This document shows, one piece after another, positions 15,924 to 19,605 of a stretch of 19,605 nt of DNA. Under the pieces are notes generated by a model, which had not been told where the DNA came from, searched no databases, and saw only the letters and a program-made list of their open reading frames with translations. The first letter of the stretch is position 1. Every line of letters begins with the position of its first letter. This DNA is from Candidatus Rokuibacteriota bacterium (GTDB lineage: Bacteria > Methylomirabilota > Methylomirabilia > Rokubacteriales > CSP1-6), in NCBI GenBank assembly GCA_016179165.1, contig JACORX010000086.1, forward strand, positions 1 to 19,605, in the 5' to 3' direction. A program made the translations under genes and the position numbers.

Positions 15924-17287
15924 ACGCCAAGCGCACGGCCGGCCACCGGATGACCATCTTGGCCCCCGAGGGCATGCTGGGCTATGGCATCCCGCCCCGC
16001 TCCATGGCCGAGGGCATGAAGCGGAACCCCGACGCGCTCGGCGTGGACGCGGGATCCACCGATCCCGGCCCGTACTATCTGGGCGCCGGTGTGCCCTTCA
16101 CCAATCGGCGCGCGTTCAAGCGCGATCTCGCCATGATCCTCGAGGCGGCGAAAACCCGGCGCATCCCCGTCCTGATCGGATCGGCGGGAGGCGGCGGCGG
16201 CACGCCGCACCTCGAGTGGACGCTCGAGGTCTACCGCGAGATCTGCCGCGAGCGGGATTACCACTTCCGCACCGCGGTGATCGGCGCCGAAGTGGACAGG
16301 GGCTGGCTCACGCGGCAGATCGCCCGCGGCCGGACGTCGCCGCTCGACCTCGACACGCCGCTCACCGCCGCGGAGGTGAACCGGAGCGCCCGCATCGTCG
16401 CGCAGATGGGCTTCGAGCCATTCATGCGCGCCCTCGACATGGACGCCGAGGTCATCATCGCCGGCCGCGCCTATGACCCGGCCTGCATCGGGGCCGTGCC
16501 GCTGCGCGCGGGCTTTGACCCGGGCCTCGTCATCCACATGGGCAAGATCCTCGAATGCGGCGGGGCGGCGGCCTACCCGCGCCACGGCTCGGACAGCCTG
16601 TTGGGCTTCATCGAGGAAGACGCCTTCGTCGTCGAGCCGCCGAATCCCGACAAGGTGTGCACGGTCGCCTCGGTCGCGGCGCACACGCTCTACGAAAAGG
16701 CGGACCCGTACCTGCTGCACCTGCCGGGCGGCGCGATCGACCTCACGCGCACCACGTTCGAGCAGATCAATCCTCGCCAGGTGCGGGTGAGCGGCACGCG
16801 CTTCGTCAAGGCGCCGCACTACACGCTCAAGCTCGAAGGGGTCCGGCGTGTCGGCTACCGGACGCTGGCCATTGCCGGTGTGCGCGACCCGATCCTCATC
16901 TCCCAGATCGACGCCTATCTCGAGAATATCCGGCAGCGCGTGGCCGAGACCTATCCCGACGGCTACCGGCTTATCTTCCACGTCTACGGCCGCGACGGCG
17001 TCATGGGCAGGCTCGAGCAGGTGAAGGAGATCCGCGCCCACGAGATCGGCCTTGTGATCGAAGTGGTCGCCGACGACCCCGACACCTCGGCCGCGGTGCT
17101 GGCGCTGGCGCGCTCGGCCGGGCTCCACGTCACCTACCCGGGGCGCAAGGCCATCGCGGGCAACCTCGCCTTCCCCTTCTCGCCCTCGGATCTCAAGGCG
17201 GGCGAGGTCTACGAGTTCAACATCCACCACCTGGTCGTGGTGGACGACCCGCTCGAGCTCTTTCCCATCGAGATCGTCGAGACGTGA
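15920..17287 (+). CDS. AtuA-like (DUF1446) acyclic terpene utilization family protein, 455 aa
   Basis: Resembles the AtuA-like proteins that pair with DUF4387. Seen features are VDAGSTDPGPYYLG near residues 42-55, a glycine-rich loop GSAGGGGG at 87-94 and a long C-terminal alpha/beta part. AtuA is needed for citronellol/geraniol degradation in Pseudomonas but its reaction is uncertain; this protein is shorter than AtuA (about 590), and no other atu gene (carboxylase, citronellol dehydrogenase) is in the window, so a role in terpene use is only a family label. GTG at 15920 is chosen because it overlaps the upstream stop and has GGAGG at 15911-15915; ATG at 15950 is the alternative. Confidence 0.82.
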   Translation: MNAKRTAGHRMTILAPEGMLGYGIPPRSMAEGMKRNPDALGVDAGSTDPGPYYLGAGVPFTNRRAFKRDLAMILEAAKTRRIPVLIGSAGGGGGTPHLEWTLEVYREICRERDYHFRTAVIGAEVDRGWLTRQIARGRTSPLDLDTPLTAAEVNRSARIVAQMGFEPFMRALDMDAEVIIAGRAYDPACIGAVPLRAGFDPGLVIHMGKILECGGAAAYPRHGSDSLLGFIEEDAFVVEPPNPDKVCTVASVAAHTLYEKADPYLLHLPGGAIDLTRTTFEQINPRQVRVSGTRFVKAPHYTLKLEGVRRVGYRTLAIAGVRDPILISQIDAYLENIRQRVAETYPDGYRLIFHVYGRDGVMGRLEQVKEIRAHEIGLVIEVVADDPDTSAAVLALARSAGLHVTYPGRKAIAGNLAFPFSPSDLKAGEVYEFNIHHLVVVDDPLELFPIEIVET

Positions 17288-17321
17288 TCGCGTTCCCGCC
17301 GCCCGCCTGACATCGACGCGG

Positions 17322-17327
17322 TATCAT
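17322..17327 (+). promoter_or_regulatory. -10-like box immediately before the GDT1-family gene
   Basis: TATCAT at 17322-17327 predicts a start near 17334, one base before ATG 17335. There is no good -35 at 17 bases and no Shine-Dalgarno sequence. Alternatively the gene is read through from the AtuA-like gene 47 bases upstream. Confidence 0.35.
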
Positions 17328-17334
17328 CGCCGGA

Positions 17335-17901
17335 ATGACCGCGCTGTGGACCTCTTTCGCCGTCGTGGCGCTGGCGGAGATGGGCGACAAGACGCAGCTG
17401 ATCGCCTTCTCGCTGGCGACGCGCTACCGGCGCCCCTGGACGGTGATGCTGGGGATCCTGCTGGCGACGCTGCTGAACCACGCCCTCGCGGCCACCGCCG
17501 GCGTGTGGCTGACGCGTCTGATCCCTCCGGCGGCTCTCGCCGTAGTCCTCGGCCTCTCGTTCATCGGCTTCGGTTTCTGGGCGCTCGTGCCCGACACAAT
17601 CGACGAGCCCGGACAGCATCCCGGCTGGGGACCGCTCGCCTCGACCTGCGTGATCTTTTTCCTCGCCGAGATGGGCGACAAGACGCAGATGGCGACCGTG
17701 GCGCTGGGCGCCCGCTACGCCTCGACGGGGCTCGTGACCGCGGGCACCACGCTCGGGATGCTGGCGGCCGACGGTCTCGCGGTCTTCGCGGCTGCCAAGC
17801 TCGACCGCGTCGTGCCCATCCGCTGGGTACGGCGCGTCGCCGCGGGGCTCTTCTTCCTCTTCGGCTTAGGCGCCCTTGCAAGCGCCGCGGGCCTCTTCTG
17901 A
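17335..17901 (+). CDS. GDT1/TMEM165 (UPF0016) family cation exporter, 188 aa
   Basis: A small membrane protein with two homologous halves, each carrying the family signature E-x-G-D-K-T: EMGDKT at residues 15-20 and 112-117. Hydrophobic helices surround both. Members export or exchange Mn2+ or Ca2+ (bacterial MneA/MntX-type, yeast Gdt1, human TMEM165), with the acidic motifs lining the ion path. The usual bacterial length is about 190, so it is complete. I saw no room for a yybP-ykoY manganese riboswitch in the 47 bases upstream. It has no clear functional link with its neighbours. Confidence 0.92.
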   Translation: MTALWTSFAVVALAEMGDKTQLIAFSLATRYRRPWTVMLGILLATLLNHALAATAGVWLTRLIPPAALAVVLGLSFIGFGFWALVPDTIDEPGQHPGWGPLASTCVIFFLAEMGDKTQMATVALGARYASTGLVTAGTTLGMLAADGLAVFAAAKLDRVVPIRWVRRVAAGLFFLFGLGALASAAGLF

Positions 17902-17914
17902 CGGAGCGAGGAAC

Positions 17915-18698
17915 ATGAACCAGGGACTCTCGCGCGGGCTGACCAACTATGGCGACCAGGATTTCGCGCTCTACCTCAGGCGATCGTTCGCCCGGTCCAT
18001 GGGCTACTCGACGGCGAGCCTCGCCAAGCCCGTGGTCGGCATCGCGGACTCGGGCAGCGGGTTCAACAACTGCCACCGCCACTTCCCCGAGCTGATCGAC
18101 GCGGTCAAGCGCGGCGTCATCGCGGCGGGCGGCCTGCCGATGGACTTCCCGACGATCTCACTCGGCGAAGTCTTCCTCGAGCCGACCAGCATGCTCTATC
18201 GCAACCTCATGTCCATGGACGTCGAGGAGATGGTGCGCGCGCATCGATGATCCGGAGCTGCCCGTGACGCCCGAGAGTATTCTCGTCCTCAAGAACGCAG
18301 GCCCCAAGGGCGCGCCGGGCATGCCCGAGGCGGGCTATCTCCCCATCCCGCAGAAGCTCGCGCGTGCCGGCGTGAAGGACATGGTCCGTATCTCGGACGC
18401 CCGGATGAGCGGCACGGCATTCGGCACGATCGTGTTGCACGTGACGCCGGAGGCCGCCGTGGGCGGTCCGCTGGCGCTCGTCGAGACGGGCGATCGGATC
18501 CGTCTCAGCGTGAAGGAGCGGAAGCTCGATCTTCTGGTGAGCGACGCTCTACTCTCAAAGCGGCGGGCAACGTGGACGCCCGTCGTCCCGCCGGAGCGTG
18601 GCTACAGAAAGCTCTACCTGGACCACGTGCTCCAGGCCGATGCCGGGTGCGATTTCGACTTCCTCAACCGCGGCGCGATCCCGCAACAGATTGAGTGA
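17915..18698 (+). pseudogene. IlvD/Edd-family dehydratase gene with large internal deletion and frameshift
   Basis: The first frame (ATG 17915 to TGA 18250, Shine-Dalgarno GCGAGGA) encodes 111 residues matching the N-terminus of dihydroxy-acid/sugar-acid dehydratases: GIADSGSGFNNCHRHFPEL with one cluster Cys (C53), and LGEVFLEPTSMLYRNLMSMDVEEMVRAH. The family continues with a P-x-D-G-x-x-L-L-G-G-C-D-K segment, but here a stop follows at once. From about 18246 the next frame reads DDPELPVTPESILVLKNAGPKGAPGMPEAGYLPIP through RISDARMSGTAFGT to TGA 18698, the family C-terminus. Family members are about 560-600 residues, so roughly 300 central residues are missing, including the remaining Fe-S and Mg-binding residues. 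The product cannot be an active dehydratase. A GTG at 18264 could start a C-terminal fragment. A metagenome assembly error at the junction near 18240-18250 would look the same. Confidence 0.85.
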
Positions 18699-18717
18699 GT
18701 GTTCGTCCGTCATGGTC

Positions 18718-18738
18718 TGGGGCGCCTCATTCGCCCCA
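18718..18738 (+). terminator. Hairpin after the dehydratase pseudogene, possible terminator
   Basis: TGGGGCG (18718-18724) and CGCCCCA (18732-18738) form a perfect 7-bp stem with a 7-base loop, followed by the T-rich but interrupted ATTCTTGCTT. It sits 20 bases after the stop codon at 18698, as expected for a weak intrinsic terminator. Confidence 0.5.
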
Positions 18739-18916
18739 TTCTTGCTTGGAAATCCGTTACTTGTCGCTAATCCACCGGTCTTCAGCGCTGTTCAGCAATC
18801 TTTCCAGTACGTTAGCAAAATCATCCACAGCTTACCCACATATTGTGGGTAAGGCCGAGACTGAACACATCATATGGGGTGTCTCCGTCACTGGGCAGTC
18901 TCAAAAAAGGCAAATG
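18739..18916. other. AT-richer non-coding stretch before the DGQHR gene
   Basis: Composition is clearly less GC-rich than the rest of the window and no frame looks coding. It holds a 23-bp palindrome with DnaA-box-like arms and a 7-bp inverted repeat GAGACTG/CAGTCTC (18857-18863 / 18896-18902). A copy of GTCTC at 18881-18885 could pair with the left arm instead, so two alternative stems are possible. Confidence 0.6.
18821..18853. promoter_or_regulatory. Perfect 23-bp palindrome and DnaA-box-like 9-mers
   Basis: CTTACCCACA (18831-18840), TAT, TGTGGGTAAG (18844-18853) is a perfect 10-bp inverted repeat. Each arm contains TTACCCACA, one base from the DnaA box TTATCCACA, and TCATCCACA at 18821-18829 is also one base away. 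It lies 63 bases before the -35 box of the DGQHR gene. Either a dimeric regulator or DnaA could bind here; the perfect symmetry and lack of replication genes favour an operator. Confidence 0.55.
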
Positions 18917-18945
18917 TTGACAGGGGTTTATCCTTCTATTAGAGT
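18917..18945 (+). promoter_or_regulatory. Promoter of the DGQHR gene (TTGACA-N17-TAGAGT)
   Basis: TTGACA at 18917-18922 and TAGAGT at 18940-18945 are 17 bases apart. The predicted start near 18952 gives a leader of about 50 bases that includes the strong GAGGAGGG Shine-Dalgarno sequence (18991-18998). Confidence 0.65.
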
Positions 18946-19000
18946 ATCGCCTGCTCCGACCCAGTAACTCACGCTGACCTCGGAAAGGTGGAGGAGGGCC

Positions 19001-19605
19001 ATGATCACCGTTCCCGCGCACCGCGTGAAGCAGTTTGGCGTGGAATTCTTCCAGGCCTCTTTCTCGGCCAAGGACATCGATCGCCTAGTCAAGTTCGAGG
19101 TCCTGGGCTACGCGGGTGCGGCCGCTCCTCCAGCAAAAGCCAACCGAGGCAATCGCTCGCGCGTGAACTGGGAGGCGCTCGAGAAGCGGATCGGCGAGAG
19201 CGAGGCCGCCTACCAGCGCCCGGTCATCCGCCGCAAGATCGACGAGCTCGTGGCCTACTACAAGGATTGCAAAGACGCGGGCACCCTGCCCGCCATTCCG
19301 GGCGCGGTCATCATCACCTCCGAGAAGCGCTTCACCTTCACGCCGATGGCGAGCCAGCACGACCTGGGGCTCTTGCAGATCCCAGAGGAGCACGGCGTGC
19401 TTCGCGTGCTCGACGGCCAGCACCGGCTGTTGGCGCTCCACGCGCTCACGCAAGCGGGCGAGAATCTCAGCATCGAGGTCCCCGCGGTCCTCTTCGACAG
19501 GCTCGACGCGCGGCAAATCGTCGAGCTGTTCGTGACGATCAACGCCAAGCACACCCGCCTCAACCCCTCGCACATCGTGAGCCTGGCCGGCCGCAAGCTC
19601 TACCC
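19001..19605 (+). CDS. DGQHR-domain (DndB-type) protein, N-terminal part
   Basis: An open frame from ATG 19001 runs off the right edge with 201 codons visible. The diagnostic D-G-Q-H-R-L is at residues 138-143 (RVLDGQHRLLAL), followed by the second conserved segment FVTINAKHTRLNPSHIV at 177-193. The N-terminus FGVEFFQASFSAKDIDRLVKFEVLGY fits proteins of this family. DndB, the best-known member, represses the dnd phosphorothioation genes; others occur in 7-deazaguanine DNA-modification (dpd) loci or alone with unknown function. Full-length members are roughly 350-400 residues, so about half is seen. The start is fixed by GAGGAGGG at 18991-18998. It has its own promoter and an upstream palindrome, which would suit autoregulation. 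Which subfamily it belongs to depends on genes beyond the window. Confidence 0.82.
   Translation, partial: MITVPAHRVKQFGVEFFQASFSAKDIDRLVKFEVLGYAGAAAPPAKANRGNRSRVNWEALEKRIGESEAAYQRPVIRRKIDELVAYYKDCKDAGTLPAIPGAVIITSEKRFTFTPMASQHDLGLLQIPEEHGVLRVLDGQHRLLALHALTQAGENLSIEVPAVLFDRLDARQIVELFVTINAKHTRLNPSHIVSLAGRKLY

Noticed and set aside
18821..18853. Calling this the chromosomal origin of replication
   Set aside because: Only three near-consensus boxes and no dnaA, dnaN, parAB or rep gene in view; kept as a regulatory site with the origin as an alternative.

Overview
The window is GC-rich bacterial chromosome with densely packed genes, many GTG starts and 4-base start/stop overlaps. The gene mix is amidases, a branched-chain-amino-acid-type (HAAT) ABC transporter, an AtuA/DUF4387 pair and a multi-GAF hybrid kinase, with intergenic palindromic repeats. 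This resembles soil or groundwater Candidatus Rokubacteria / Methylomirabilota. That placement is an impression from gene content, not a phylogenetic result; a high-GC proteobacterium cannot be excluded.

Layout. 1-194 (-): start of a dihydropyrimidinase-like amidohydrolase. 251-1869 (+): a 61-residue GatC/AtzG-like protein overlapping an amidase, reminiscent of AtzG-AtzE. 1870-2296: non-coding, with a TTGACA box and inverted repeats. 2297-6535 (+): a 1412-residue soluble hybrid histidine kinase (five GAF, one PAS, HisKA, ATPase, receiver). 6653-7690 (-): ketopantoate-reductase-like protein. 7805-9228 (+): hotdog thioesterase and D-2-hydroxyacid dehydrogenase. 15311-9225 (-): liv-type operon in the order binding protein, LivH, LivM, LivG, LivF, amidase. 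15597-17287 (+): DUF4387 and AtuA-like proteins. 17335-17901 (+): GDT1-family cation exporter. 17915-18698 (+): IlvD/Edd dehydratase lacking its middle. 18699-19000: AT-richer regulatory stretch. 19001 to the end (+): start of a DGQHR (DndB-type) protein.

How the genes fit together. Most of the window suggests scavenging of organic nitrogen and carbon: import of amides, amino acids or similar solutes by the liv transporter, hydrolysis by the amidase encoded last in the same operon, and ring opening plus amide hydrolysis by the hydantoinase-like and AtzE-like enzymes. The right edge differs: a broken dehydratase gene is followed by a hairpin, an AT-richer segment with a perfect 23-bp palindrome, a good sigma70-type promoter and a gene from a family linked to DNA modification and defence. 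This may be the edge of an accessory island.

Two sequence-level observations stand out. Two related ~125-bp palindromic elements flank the binding-protein gene, one directly after its stop codon and one exactly between two divergent promoters. Several first-in-transcript genes carry a -10-like box only about 7-14 bases before the ATG and no Shine-Dalgarno sequence, which suggests leaderless transcripts.
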